Source: an uncultured Eubacterium sp. (GTDB taxonomy: Bacteria; Bacillota; Clostridia; Lachnospirales; Lachnospiraceae). From it: a DNA stretch of 20,938 nt. Every line of letters starts with the position of its first letter. Position 1 is the first letter of the stretch. Below are positions 6,955 to 15,182 of this stretch, in pieces. The stretch lies in the NCBI GenBank assembly GCA_934351445.1, contig CAKRIZ010000037.1:1-20938 (forward strand), written 5' to 3'. The translations under genes and the position numbers were made by a program. The notes below the pieces were generated by a model, which did not search any database, had not been told where the DNA came from, and was given only the letters and a program-made list of their open reading frames with translations.

Positions 6955-7013
6955 ACATCGAATCATAAGTTTCTGATAGCAAGTCAAGGTGTCAGTTATT
7001 TATCATTCGATGT
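6955..7013 (-). promoter_or_regulatory. Long intercistronic hairpin between Tad machine and pilin-like genes
   Basis: ACATCGAATCATAA (6955-6968) pairs with TTATCATTCGATGT (7000-7013) with one mismatch, and a weaker inner stem (CTGATAGC with GGTGTCAG) extends it. It begins one base after the stop of the F-protein gene. Read leftward it is followed by ACTGAAAAAGG, not a T-run, so it is not an ordinary terminator. It may stabilise or process the mRNA so that downstream pilin-like genes are expressed at a different level. A TATGAT box lies within it, but its spacing from TTGACT is only 14 nt. Confidence 0.55.
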
Positions 7014-7014
7014 C

Positions 7015-8463
7015 CTAGTATTGGCTAAGCTGCATGAGCCCTTCGAGCACAAACGGCACTACCAGCCGCAGCACCAGAACCGACACAAATGGTAAAAATG
7101 CAATCACGCGTGCAAAAGCAGCCTTTTCACGCTGCAGATCCAGCGCTCTTTGTTTAAAACTCTCCATATTATAGGCACGCTCTCCCTCCACATCATAAAA
7201 AGCCTGTGCGACCGGAATATCATCGCATACCATCAGCGCGTCTACCAGTTTTCTGGCTGGCTCATAACCCAGATCGCACTTCAGCTGTATCAGGCTCTCC
7301 CTGCGGTGATACGAGAAGTCATCCACTGCCCGCTGCAATGCCCGTGAAAACACAACCGAAAACTGTTCCATCCAGCGCAGCAATTCCTCTACCGTAATCC
7401 TGCTATAATGCATGACTATGAGTATCAGCGTCTCAAACCGCAGCGTCTCCTCCATCTTCTGATACTCCACACGTGCCCGGAGAATCATCACACGTGCATC
7501 CGGCAGAAAATAACCAATCGCCGCGGCTGCCCCAACCAGAATACATCCAGTCCATCGGCCGGCAGCGTGCGTTCCTGCATCCATGCGCTGACTAAGCCAC
7601 ACAACCCGATATCCAATGAGCAATCCACAAGACATACCTACGCACACTGCCATGCCCAGTATCTTCTTCACAAGAAATTCCCGGATATTGCCATAGCCCT
7701 GCAATATTTTTAATTGCTCATTTTTCCTCAGATACCGGCTATAATGTAGCGCAATCCTACGGTCAATCAGGCTGCTTACAATCGGAATGCGAAGCAGCCG
7801 CTGCGCCAGTGTCTGTCTGATATCCTCTGCCATCACAGGATACTGCAGTTCCTGCACCACCACTGCGCAGATGACAGTCAGCCAAAAGCAGGCCATCAGT
7901 GTCACAAAGCCATATGTGCCCACATAAAAGCGGTCGAGCGATGCACTGACCGAATGACTCCACGCCTGAATCGGAATGCATACAAAAAACGGCAGTACCG
8001 CAAGCGGAATCAGGCCTAAAAACGCGTAACGTCCTTCCTGCCTGCGCAGCAGCTCAATGCGTACTTCTTCCTTGATATACCGGATATTGTATATAAACAA
8101 TGAGACTCCTGCGACCTGCATATCGCCATACACACGTATCGTATGACACAGTGAAAAAAGCAGGAGCATATACGCATTTTTCGTCTGTTTGGCACTACCT
8201 ATACCGTCATTGGATAGGTCACGTTCCAATGCATCTGCCAGTTCCAGCACCTCACACCGCAATCTGCCCTCACAGCTATGTGCACTCTGCTCCAGTGCCT
8301 CACGCAGATCGGCACATCTCGCATATTGATCCGCCAGTTCGATCAAAAACCGTTCAAGCTGCTCCAGCAATAGCTCCTGTGCGCGTTCCGCGCGCCTTTT
8401 TGCCACAAGAAACAGCCAGAACAGCCCAATCACCAGATCGAGCACCATATTACACTTCAGCAA
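7015..8463 (-). CDS. Tad inner-membrane platform protein with two T2SSF-like halves (TadB-TadC fusion-like)
   Basis: The product (482 residues from the chosen start) has six hydrophobic segments at about 7-20, 147-167, 184-204, 266-290, 304-320 and 453-475. Two helical cytoplasmic blocks (~25-140 and ~335-450) lie between them. TadB and TadC are normally separate proteins of about 300 residues, each with one F domain, so this looks like both in one chain; that is inference from topology. It would form the membrane platform for the TadA motor. AAAGGAG lies 7 nt before a TTG at 8463, which I take as the start. An ATG at 8448, directly after the tadA stop, and an ATG at 8490 are alternatives. 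The gene overlaps tadA slightly. Confidence 0.8.
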   Translation of the reverse strand: MLKCNMVLDLVIGLFWLFLVAKRRAERAQELLLEQLERFLIELADQYARCADLREALEQSAHSCEGRLRCEVLELADALERDLSNDGIGSAKQTKNAYMLLLFSLCHTIRVYGDMQVAGVSLFIYNIRYIKEEVRIELLRRQEGRYAFLGLIPLAVLPFFVCIPIQAWSHSVSASLDRFYVGTYGFVTLMACFWLTVICAVVVQELQYPVMAEDIRQTLAQRLLRIPIVSSLIDRRIALHYSRYLRKNEQLKILQGYGNIREFLVKKILGMAVCVGMSCGLLIGYRVVWLSQRMDAGTHAAGRWTGCILVGAAAAIGYFLPDARVMILRARVEYQKMEETLRFETLILIVMHYSRITVEELLRWMEQFSVVFSRALQRAVDDFSYHRRESLIQLKCDLGYEPARKLVDALMVCDDIPVAQAFYDVEGERAYNMESFKQRALDLQREKAAFARVIAFLPFVSVLVLRLVVPFVLEGLMQLSQY

Positions 8464-10048
8464 GCCGAAACTCCTTTCTCTCTGTCTCACTCATCCATCG
8501 CTCCATCTGCCGCCTGGTCGTATCATCCAGCCGGTGAAGCTGTCTGTAGCTGCCATTCTCATACACCACCAGGTCGATCAGCTCATAGCCCGCCGACAGA
8601 TCCGGCCGCTCGCGGATCTGTGTCACACGTTCTACATACCGTCTGCCCTCACGGTCCAGATGCAGATGCACATCAAAATTCACGACATTCACAACCTGCT
8701 GCGTAGCTACCTGCTCATTGGAAAAGCTCCCTTCCTTCAACAGACTGTTGCGCAGCGACAGCACAAGTGCCCTCGTTGTCTTAGCATGATGTGTAAATAA
8801 TGTAAATAACGAACCGACCTGTCCACTCTCAACCATCCACGCTGCCACACGCGCCGAAGCGACCTCGCCGATGATACTGACCGCCCCATCAGTCTTTTTC
8901 TGCAGCTCCAGTCCTGCCCATCCATCCACCGTTGCTGTCTCGCGAAATGTCACGATATTCCGTTTCGGATACCATCTGCGCAGATGCAGTTCGAACGCCA
9001 GTTCCAGTACACGCAGCGTATATTCCGGTGGAATGCTCTCCACAAGTGCCATGAGCAGTGTCGTTTTCCCACAGCCCTGCATACCTGTGATACCCACGAC
9101 AACACAGCCTTTCATCAGCCACTGCAGCAATGCAATGACCCGTTCCGCCCCCGGCTGATCGAATAATTCTTCCAGACTTTTTCTGCCTCCACTATCCAGT
9201 TTGCGTACAAAGAACATCCAGTTTTCCGCAAAATCTGGTCTGGCAACTACCACACGGGAATGATCAGCCATCTCATGCACCAGATACCCTCTTGCACGTG
9301 ACAACTCACCCGGCTGCTCATAACGACAGATATTGCGGCAGATCCGTTCCAGTTCTGCCTCTGTCCTGAAATCCAGAAATGAGAGGTGTACACTGCGCCC
9401 CTGATAAAACATCCATACACTGCGATAGTCTCCCGGCGCACCCGACACGCCGCCTGACACACCATCGATATACATATCACGCAGCTCATCGATAATGCCA
9501 AGTCCCTTATAAGCGCTATAGACCTTCCATGTGAGCAGCTCCGTTTTCTCCACAAATGACAGCGTCCTGCCACGTTTTCTGTAAACTTGCATGATCTGCT
9601 CATCTGTGATCTCATTCGGTGTCTGCTGCAACAGATCATTTTCCGCGACCAGATGATTCATCGCCGCTTTTCCGTATTCTTTTTTATACTGGTAGAGCAG
9701 GCGGTCAAACAGATACTCTGCACTCACATGACCGGAACGGCGAAAATAAAATACGCAGTCCATCGTCTGCTCATTCAGATGGAACAGCTTCAGCAGACTC
9801 TCCTGCATGAACTCCAGCACATAAGACTTTGCCAGTGCATCTCCGATCCCACAGCGCATCAGGTTTTCACGCAATTCCTTTTTCTGCCGCTCCAGCCGGC
9901 ACAGCTGCCTTTCATTTAAACGCAGCTCATACAGATTCTCACGCAGAATACGGTTGACATGTTCGCCCATCCGCTGTACCATCTCGTCCAGCGTCCAGAT
10001 GTGTTCTGTGCCGTTTTGTTCCTGATTCTCCTGCCTTCTGTCACGCAT
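8450..10048 (-). CDS. tadA: TadA/CpaF-type secretion ATPase
   Basis: This is a secretion ATPase of the VirB11/PilT superfamily, CpaF subfamily, that powers pilus assembly at the cytoplasmic face. Its 532 residues comprise a helical N-terminal region (~1-190) longer than in typical CpaF, an N-terminal ATPase subdomain (~195-300), and the RecA-like core. Walker A is GMQGCGKTT (322-330, Lys328). The Asp-box region is around LRVLELAFELHLRR, the Walker B region is SIIGEVASAR (Glu395), and the His box is LFTLFTHHAKTT (His420/421). All catalytic elements are present, so it should be active, unlike the two MinD-like proteins encoded upstream. The start ATG has AGGAGG upstream and overlaps the preceding gene by 8 bp. 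Confidence 0.92.
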   Translation of the reverse strand: MRDRRQENQEQNGTEHIWTLDEMVQRMGEHVNRILRENLYELRLNERQLCRLERQKKELRENLMRCGIGDALAKSYVLEFMQESLLKLFHLNEQTMDCVFYFRRSGHVSAEYLFDRLLYQYKKEYGKAAMNHLVAENDLLQQTPNEITDEQIMQVYRKRGRTLSFVEKTELLTWKVYSAYKGLGIIDELRDMYIDGVSGGVSGAPGDYRSVWMFYQGRSVHLSFLDFRTEAELERICRNICRYEQPGELSRARGYLVHEMADHSRVVVARPDFAENWMFFVRKLDSGGRKSLEELFDQPGAERVIALLQWLMKGCVVVGITGMQGCGKTTLLMALVESIPPEYTLRVLELAFELHLRRWYPKRNIVTFRETATVDGWAGLELQKKTDGAVSIIGEVASARVAAWMVESGQVGSLFTLFTHHAKTTRALVLSLRNSLLKEGSFSNEQVATQQVVNVVNFDVHLHLDREGRRYVERVTQIRERPDLSAGYELIDLVVYENGSYRQLHRLDDTTRRQMERWMSETERKEFRLAEV

Positions 10049-10841
10049 ATCCGCCCACCTCCTGAATGAGGCTGGTCAGATATCTCAGCTGTTCAAAAAA
10101 CATGGCATTGCGGCGGACACCACGCACCGGTCCGCATTTTTGTATAAACTGATCGACTCTGCCATGCATACACGCATGTGCAAAATTAATATTCGATGGT
10201 AAATTACAGATTCTGCGCCGGTCTATGCGATAGATCCGCTCCAGATTTTCCCTGTTATACACCTGATCATCCATGTAGTTTGGGAGCAGATACAGCACAT
10301 TCTTATGAACTGCAAACGTCTGTCCGAAAAAAGTCTCCAGTTCCCGCTGCTGTCCGCAAAAATTCACAACCACCACATCTGCCAGTTCCATCATGCTGTC
10401 TGCCAATCCATCCTTTGCCGTTCCCAGATCAATAAATACCACATCCGTCTCTGCCTCCAGCTGTGCCAAAATCCGTCTCTGTAATTCGCCGGTCTGCTGC
10501 GGATACAATCCCGGTTTTTCCCTGGCACCGCTCGGCAGATAGCTCAGCCTGCCATCCAACACGGGCACCAGCGTTTCACGGATCGTCGCTTCATCCAATC
10601 TGTGGTGCTGTTCCTGCCAGATCAGATAATCCATTCCCTCCAATGCATAATATGTGCTCTCCTCATGCAGCATCGCACGGGCCTCCCATGGGCGAAAAAA
10701 CAGTTCCAGATCTGTCCCACCCTCTTTGGGCTGTACGCAGATGCTCCGCTGCGATGAATGCAGGCTCAGATAGCTCGCCACAGCGGTCATGCTGCTGGTC
10801 GTCCCGCACCGGTGGCTGCCTCCCCAGAATACGACCTTCAT
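10041..10841 (-). CDS. TadZ/CpaE-like MinD-superfamily protein lacking Walker A lysines
   Basis: This 266-residue P-loop-like protein starts MKVVFWGGSHRCGTTSSM. Aligned with the MinD deviant Walker A (GKGGxGKTT), both lysines are replaced (Gly8 and Gly13), while the TT remains. The Walker B strand DVVFIDLG (Asp138) is kept. TadZ/CpaE proteins localise Tad pilus assembly and are known to include atypical ATPases, so this fits by family and by position just before tadA. It probably binds nucleotide weakly or not at all. I chose the ATG at 10841, which overlaps the upstream stop as ATGA and has AAAGGGGG at good spacing; an ATG at 10847 is too close to that site. Confidence 0.78.
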   Translation of the reverse strand: MKVVFWGGSHRCGTTSSMTAVASYLSLHSSQRSICVQPKEGGTDLELFFRPWEARAMLHEESTYYALEGMDYLIWQEQHHRLDEATIRETLVPVLDGRLSYLPSGAREKPGLYPQQTGELQRRILAQLEAETDVVFIDLGTAKDGLADSMMELADVVVVNFCGQQRELETFFGQTFAVHKNVLYLLPNYMDDQVYNRENLERIYRIDRRRICNLPSNINFAHACMHGRVDQFIQKCGPVRGVRRNAMFFEQLRYLTSLIQEVGGYA

Positions 10842-11497
10842 GCGCATGCCCCCTTTCTGGCACGCCTGTAGCTACGCCAGATCACAGATACCTCACACTC
10901 CGCCAGCTGCCTGCACATGCGAACGAGCAGCTTCCCAAACGGCAATGACAAATGCGTGAAATTGTGGTAGCCCTGATGCTGCATGGCAAAACGCACAGCC
11001 ATGTCCTCCTCTGCCAGCGGCAGCACATACGAATCAACCAGAAAACAATTCTCCTCACACAGCATGGAGAGAATATGTTTTGCACTGACCGCCTCCGGAC
11101 AGACATCGCGTAAAATCACGTTCATCGGCAACTCCACACGCTTCATCAATTCCCTGTAACGTGCAATCTGCGCAACGGCACAGTCCATGACCAGATAGAT
11201 CTCATCGCAGATTCTCAGTGCATCCTCCATCGGCCATACACCCAGATCTACCAGCAGAAAATCGTACTCTTTTTCTATCCAGCAATCCGGTGGGATCAGC
11301 CGTTCATAATCTACCTTTCGATACGTGACCGTATGCAGTTTTTCTACCGGATGCGGAATGCAGTAATGCATCGCCTGCTCATAGGAATTATCTACCACAC
11401 ACACGCGGTATCCCAGATTTTGCAGGATCGAGGCCACATAAATACAAATGTCTGTCTGCCCAATACCAAACAAACCGATTATTTTCTTTTCAGACAA
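10838..11497 (-). CDS. Degenerate MinD/ParA-like protein, first gene of the Tad-like cluster
   Basis: The 219-residue product has a P-loop fold start, KKIIGLFGIGQTDICIYVA, with Leu9 and Gln14 at the positions of the two Walker A lysines. VVDNSYE (Asp36) matches the A' motif, and FLLVDLGVW (Asp84) matches Walker B. It is thus a second pseudo-ATPase beside the one encoded at 10041-10841. The two are distinct in sequence and may form a heterodimer, which is inference. Translation must start at the TTG at 11497: an in-frame stop lies directly upstream, and GGAGG is 7 nt before it. No strong promoter is visible in the ~75 bp between here and the metF terminator; a TATAAA box near 11563-11568 is the best -10 candidate. 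Confidence 0.75.
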   Translation of the reverse strand: MSEKKIIGLFGIGQTDICIYVASILQNLGYRVCVVDNSYEQAMHYCIPHPVEKLHTVTYRKVDYERLIPPDCWIEKEYDFLLVDLGVWPMEDALRICDEIYLVMDCAVAQIARYRELMKRVELPMNVILRDVCPEAVSAKHILSMLCEENCFLVDSYVLPLAEEDMAVRFAMQHQGYHNFTHLSLPFGKLLVRMCRQLAECEVSVIWRSYRRARKGACA

Positions 11498-11570
11498 TCA
11501 AATACCTCCGTCAGATGGTTGTCTTACTTTTGGGAAAATTCTGCCGAATGACAGATGAATTTATTTATAC

Positions 11571-11600
11571 GAAAAAAGATATGCTAATCATAGCATATCC
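11571..11600 (-). terminator. Intrinsic terminator of the mntP-metF operon
   Basis: GATATGCTA (11578-11586) and TAGCATATC (11591-11599) form a 9 bp stem with a 4-nt loop. Read leftward it is followed by six T, about 45 bp past the metF stop. It separates metF from the Tad-like cluster, which must therefore have its own promoter. Rightward it is followed by CTTTTCG, a weaker tract. Confidence 0.82.
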
Positions 11601-11642
11601 TTTTCGTTTGTAAATAGACTTTATCGTTTTTTTATAAAAATT

Positions 11643-12512
11643 TTATTTTCCAAGAATCTCAGACAGATTATCCAGGATACCCTGTGCTACCTTCGCATGA
11701 TTCATTGAATAGACGTGGATATGTCTGATTCCGTTTGCAATCAGATCAATAATCTGATCGGTTGCATAGACAATACCTGCCTGCTGCATGGCCGCTTTGT
11801 CACTGCCAAAATGATCAACGATATTGATAAACCGTTCCGGCATATGACATCCGGACAATTTCACGGCATTTTTGACCTGTGTGGCACGTGTAATCGGCAT
11901 GATACCAGGGATGATAGGCACCGTGATGCCCGCCTCTCTTGCATGAAACAGAAAGTTATAGAAAATATTGTTGTCAAAAAACATCTGTGTCGTCAGAAAA
12001 TCGCAGCCTGCATCGACCTTCTTCTTCAGATTACAAATATCTGCCTGCTTCGTTGCGGCATCCGGATGTCCCTCCGGATAGCATGCCCCGCCAATACAGA
12101 AATCGTCAAATTCCCGGATCGTCGCTACCAGTTCCGATGCATAATGGTAATCTGTAAATGGCTCTCTCTCCATCCAGGAAGGTCGATCACCACGCAGCGC
12201 CAGCACATTCTCCACACCGGCTGCCTTCATATCCGTGAGTGATCTGCGAATGGATTCCCTCGTTGCACCGACACAAGTCAAATGTGCAATCGTCGGAACA
12301 TCATACGTTTTTTGTATTCCCTCTGCAATCGCGAGTGTATTTCCCGCGGTACTGCCGCCTGCGCCGTAAGTCACACTCATGTAGCCCGGCTGTAATGCTG
12401 CCACACGATAAGCAGCATCCTTCACACTCTCAAAATCCGCATCACTCTTTGGCGGAAATACCTCAAAAGAAAGTGTCAGTTTCTCATCCTGCAATATATT
12501 TGTCAACTTCAT
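11643..12512 (-). CDS. metF: Methylenetetrahydrofolate reductase
   Basis: This flavoprotein reduces 5,10-methylene-THF to 5-methyl-THF, used for methionine synthesis and, in some anaerobes, in one-carbon metabolism. The 289 residues form a single TIM barrel of normal bacterial length. Family motifs are LSFEVFPPK near the N-terminus with the catalytic Glu, VLALRGDRP, and FLTTQMFFDNNIF. No MetV partner gene is next to it, unlike the MetVF arrangement of many acetogens, so I would not infer acetogenesis. I chose the ATG at 12512, with AAGGAG about 9 nt upstream. The gene follows mntP after 46 bp, most likely in the same transcript. Confidence 0.96.
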   Translation of the reverse strand: MKLTNILQDEKLTLSFEVFPPKSDADFESVKDAAYRVAALQPGYMSVTYGAGGSTAGNTLAIAEGIQKTYDVPTIAHLTCVGATRESIRRSLTDMKAAGVENVLALRGDRPSWMEREPFTDYHYASELVATIREFDDFCIGGACYPEGHPDAATKQADICNLKKKVDAGCDFLTTQMFFDNNIFYNFLFHAREAGITVPIIPGIMPITRATQVKNAVKLSGCHMPERFINIVDHFGSDKAAMQQAGIVYATDQIIDLIANGIRHIHVYSMNHAKVAQGILDNLSEILGK

Positions 12513-12558
12513 ATGTATCTTACTCCTTATTTTTTTATATAAGACCGGGCATCCCTGC

Positions 12559-13140
12559 TCACCCAATAAAGCAGATCTTCAGACCGATCAGAATCAGAAT
12601 CACGCCGCCGAGTATCTGTGCCCGTCCTGCCAGATGCAGACCGAACTTCTTTCCCAGCTTCACACCTGCCACACAGATAAAAAATGTAACGACCGCAATG
12701 ATCAGTGATGCTATAAATGCCTCAAAAATATTGTATTCAGCCGTCGTAAAACCAGTGGACAACGCATCGATCGAAGTAGCCACACCTTGTAAAAACAGCA
12801 TTTTTCCGCTCAACTCGCTGCTGCTCCCCTCCTCCGGGCTATCTCCACGGATCCCATCCATGAGCATCTTCCCACCAATAACCGCCAGCAGAATCAGTGC
12901 GATCCACGGTATAAACATCTCAAATTTTGAAAACAGTTCCTTGATCGTCGTGACACAAAACCATCCGATCATCGGCATTGCAAACTGAAATCCACCGAAA
13001 GTCCCTGCGATCGTGCACAGCTTCTTTTTACTCATCCCCGGATCGTTCAGGCCATTTGCCATCGATACAGAAAATGCATCCATCGCCAATGCCACTCCCA
13101 GTGCAATACTCTGAATGGCCAACCCTATCCACATTGTCAT
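12559..13140 (-). CDS. mntP: MntP-family manganese efflux pump
   Basis: The 193-residue membrane protein has six hydrophobic segments in two halves. The paired Asp motifs of the family are AMDAFSVS (Asp21) and ATSIDALSTG (Asp125), with GGFQFAMPMIGW between them (~49-60). Characterised members export Mn2+; the ion here is inferred from the family. I chose the ATG at 13140 because GGAGG is 6 nt upstream; longer starts to 13161 lack such a site. The gene is followed by metF. The leader is under 80 nt and shows no yybP-ykoY manganese riboswitch. Confidence 0.92.
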   Translation of the reverse strand: MTMWIGLAIQSIALGVALAMDAFSVSMANGLNDPGMSKKKLCTIAGTFGGFQFAMPMIGWFCVTTIKELFSKFEMFIPWIALILLAVIGGKMLMDGIRGDSPEEGSSSELSGKMLFLQGVATSIDALSTGFTTAEYNIFEAFIASLIIAVVTFFICVAGVKLGKKFGLHLAGRAQILGGVILILIGLKICFIG

Positions 13141-13216
13141 ATGTTTCCTCCTGCTATGCAAATGTTTTATTGAGCGACATTCTTCTTATCCGCCGCAGTG
13201 CAATCCTCGCGGAGCG

Positions 13217-13249
13217 TTTTATGTGATAGGAATTTCCTATCACATAAAA
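13217..13249. repeat. Perfect 33 bp palindrome after the aspS terminator
   Basis: TTTTATGTGATAGGAA (13217-13232) and TTCCTATCACATAAAA (13234-13249) are exact inverted arms around a single T. It directly abuts the T-run of the aspS terminator and lies upstream of mntP. It could act as a second, bidirectional terminator, or be the end of a dispersed repeat that supplies the mntP leader. Confidence 0.7.
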
Positions 13250-13287
13250 AAGACCCATGTACGGTAATAAAATACTGTACATGAGTC
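13246..13287 (-). terminator. Intrinsic terminator of the hisS-aspS operon
   Basis: Read leftward, GACTCATGTACAGTA (13287-13273) pairs with TACCGTACATGGGTC (13266-13252), with one wobble and one mismatch, around a short AT loop. Six T follow (13251-13246). It lies about 40 bp past the aspS stop. The palindrome at 13217-13249 follows immediately. Confidence 0.85.
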
Positions 13288-13327
13288 TCATCATTCAAGA
13301 CAGACCCGATCTTCCCAATCAGTATGT

Positions 13328-15112
13328 TTACCTGTCACATATTGCTATGCCGAGTTCCTCGAGCTGCTTCTCATCCACAGTTCCGGGGGCTTCACTCATC
13401 AGATCCGATGCATCCTTGACCTTCGGGAACGCCATGACATCACGGATGGAGTCCGCATGTACCATATGCATGATCATACGGTCTACACCGTATGCCAGTC
13501 CTGCGTGAGGCGGTACACCATAAGAGAATGCATCTAATAAGAAGCCAAACTGCTCATGTGCACGCTCTTTTGTAAAGCCGAGTACCTCAAACATCTTCTC
13601 CTGGATATCACTCTGATGAATACGGACTGATCCGCCACCGAGTTCTGTGCCGTTCAGCACGATATCGTATGCCTTTGCACGCACACTGCCGGGATCAGAA
13701 TCAATATTTGCCCAGTCCTCCTCCATCGGCATCGTGAACGGATGATGCATCGCCATAAAACGGTTCTCCTCATCAGACCACTCGAGTAACGGGAACTCTG
13801 TCACCCATAAGAAATTGTACTGGTTCTCGTCCATCAGTCCGAGTTCCTCACCAAGCTGCAGACGCAGCGCACCGAGCACATTCCATACGATCTTATTTTT
13901 ATCAGCGGCAAACAGCAGCAGATCACCGGGCTTTCCGTTCATCTTTGCAATGAGTGCCGACACTTCTTCTTCAGTCATAAATTTGGTAAAGGATGACTTG
14001 TAGCTGCCGTCTTCGTTCATGCACAGATACGCCAGACCCTTTGCGCCACAGCCCTTTGCATACTCTACGAGTTTGTCGATCTTCTTTCTGGGCATCGCTC
14101 CCTGTCCCTCGACATTGATACCTCGGACAGAACCTCCTGCCTCAAGTGCACCGGTAAACACACCAAATCCGCAATTCTTTACGACATCCGATACATCACA
14201 CAGCTCCATGCCAAAACGCGTATCCGGCTTGTCGCTTCCGAAGCGGTCCATCGCCTCCTGCCAGGGCATACGCGGCAGCGGCAGTGTGATATCCACACCG
14301 ATTGCTTCCTTGAATACATATTTTAACAGACGCTCGTTGACATCCAATACATCATCAATGTCGACAAACGACAGCTCCATATCTGCCTGTGTGAACTCCG
14401 GCTGACGGTCTGCACGCAGATCCTCATCACGGAAACATTTTGCGATCTGGAAATAACGGTCGTAGCCACTCGCCATCAGAAGCTGCTTGAACAACTGCGG
14501 AGACTGCGGCAGCGCATAAAAATGCCCCGGATGGATACGTGAAGGCACGAGGTAATCACGTGCGCCCTCCGGTGTGGATTTACATAAAATCGGAGTCTCG
14601 ATCTCAAGAAATCCCTCTTTTGACATAAAATCACGCATCAGCATGAGCACACGGCTGCGCAGCATGAGGTTACGCTGGATATCCGGTCTGCGCAGGTCGA
14701 GATAACGGTATTTCAGTCTCGTCTCCTCATTCGTCTTGCTGTTCTCCTCAATATGGAACGGCGGTGTCTCTGACTCTGATAAAATACGAAGATCTGTCGC
14801 AATGATCTCGATGTCTCCGGTCTTTAAGTTCTCGTTGACGGCTGCTGTACGCTTCTGGACAGTTCCTACAACCGCGATGACATATTCACTGCGCAGGCTG
14901 CCTGCTTTTTCAAAACCTTCTGTACCGATCTGTGGCTCATCAAATACGATCTGCAGCAGACCACTGCGGTCTCTGAGATCGACAAAGATCAGACTTCCTA
15001 AATTTCTGCGTTTCTGCACCCAGCCCATGACTGTGACGGTCTCACCGATATTGGCATTTGATACCTCCGTACATCTGTGGGTTCTGTGCAGCCCCTGCAT
15101 TGATTCACTCAT
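13328..15112 (-). CDS. aspS: Aspartyl-tRNA synthetase
   Basis: This class II aminoacyl-tRNA synthetase charges tRNA-Asp. The 594 residues match the bacterial type with an inserted GAD domain. In order: the OB-fold anticodon-binding domain (~1-110), motif 1 around FLEIETPILCKSTPEGARD (168-186), motif 2 FRDEDLRADRQPEFTQ (227-242), the GAD insertion in the middle, and motif 3 GLAYGVDRMIMHM (538 onward). The anticodon-domain loop reads RRNLGSL, with Leu where non-discriminating bacterial enzymes often have His, which suggests the tRNA-Asp-specific form; that is inference. The ATG at 15112 has AGGAGG 7 nt upstream. The gene follows hisS in one operon and ends at a strong terminator. Confidence 0.98.
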   Translation of the reverse strand: MSESMQGLHRTHRCTEVSNANIGETVTVMGWVQKRRNLGSLIFVDLRDRSGLLQIVFDEPQIGTEGFEKAGSLRSEYVIAVVGTVQKRTAAVNENLKTGDIEIIATDLRILSESETPPFHIEENSKTNEETRLKYRYLDLRRPDIQRNLMLRSRVLMLMRDFMSKEGFLEIETPILCKSTPEGARDYLVPSRIHPGHFYALPQSPQLFKQLLMASGYDRYFQIAKCFRDEDLRADRQPEFTQADMELSFVDIDDVLDVNERLLKYVFKEAIGVDITLPLPRMPWQEAMDRFGSDKPDTRFGMELCDVSDVVKNCGFGVFTGALEAGGSVRGINVEGQGAMPRKKIDKLVEYAKGCGAKGLAYLCMNEDGSYKSSFTKFMTEEEVSALIAKMNGKPGDLLLFAADKNKIVWNVLGALRLQLGEELGLMDENQYNFLWVTEFPLLEWSDEENRFMAMHHPFTMPMEEDWANIDSDPGSVRAKAYDIVLNGTELGGGSVRIHQSDIQEKMFEVLGFTKERAHEQFGFLLDAFSYGVPPHAGLAYGVDRMIMHMVHADSIRDVMAFPKVKDASDLMSEAPGTVDEKQLEELGIAICDR

Positions 15113-15182
15113 AATTTAACCTCCTGATAACCGGTTCGCTGGCATGGATATCCGGCTCCGGTCTAAAATATACACCATCAGA

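Noticed and set aside
12239..12988. Long rightward open frame of 249 codons opposite metF and mntP
   Set aside because: It is antisense to two well-recognised genes, has no ribosome binding site and no sensible product.
13141..13216. yybP-ykoY manganese riboswitch upstream of mntP
   Set aside because: The leader is under 80 nt and I cannot find the conserved loop sequences of that riboswitch.
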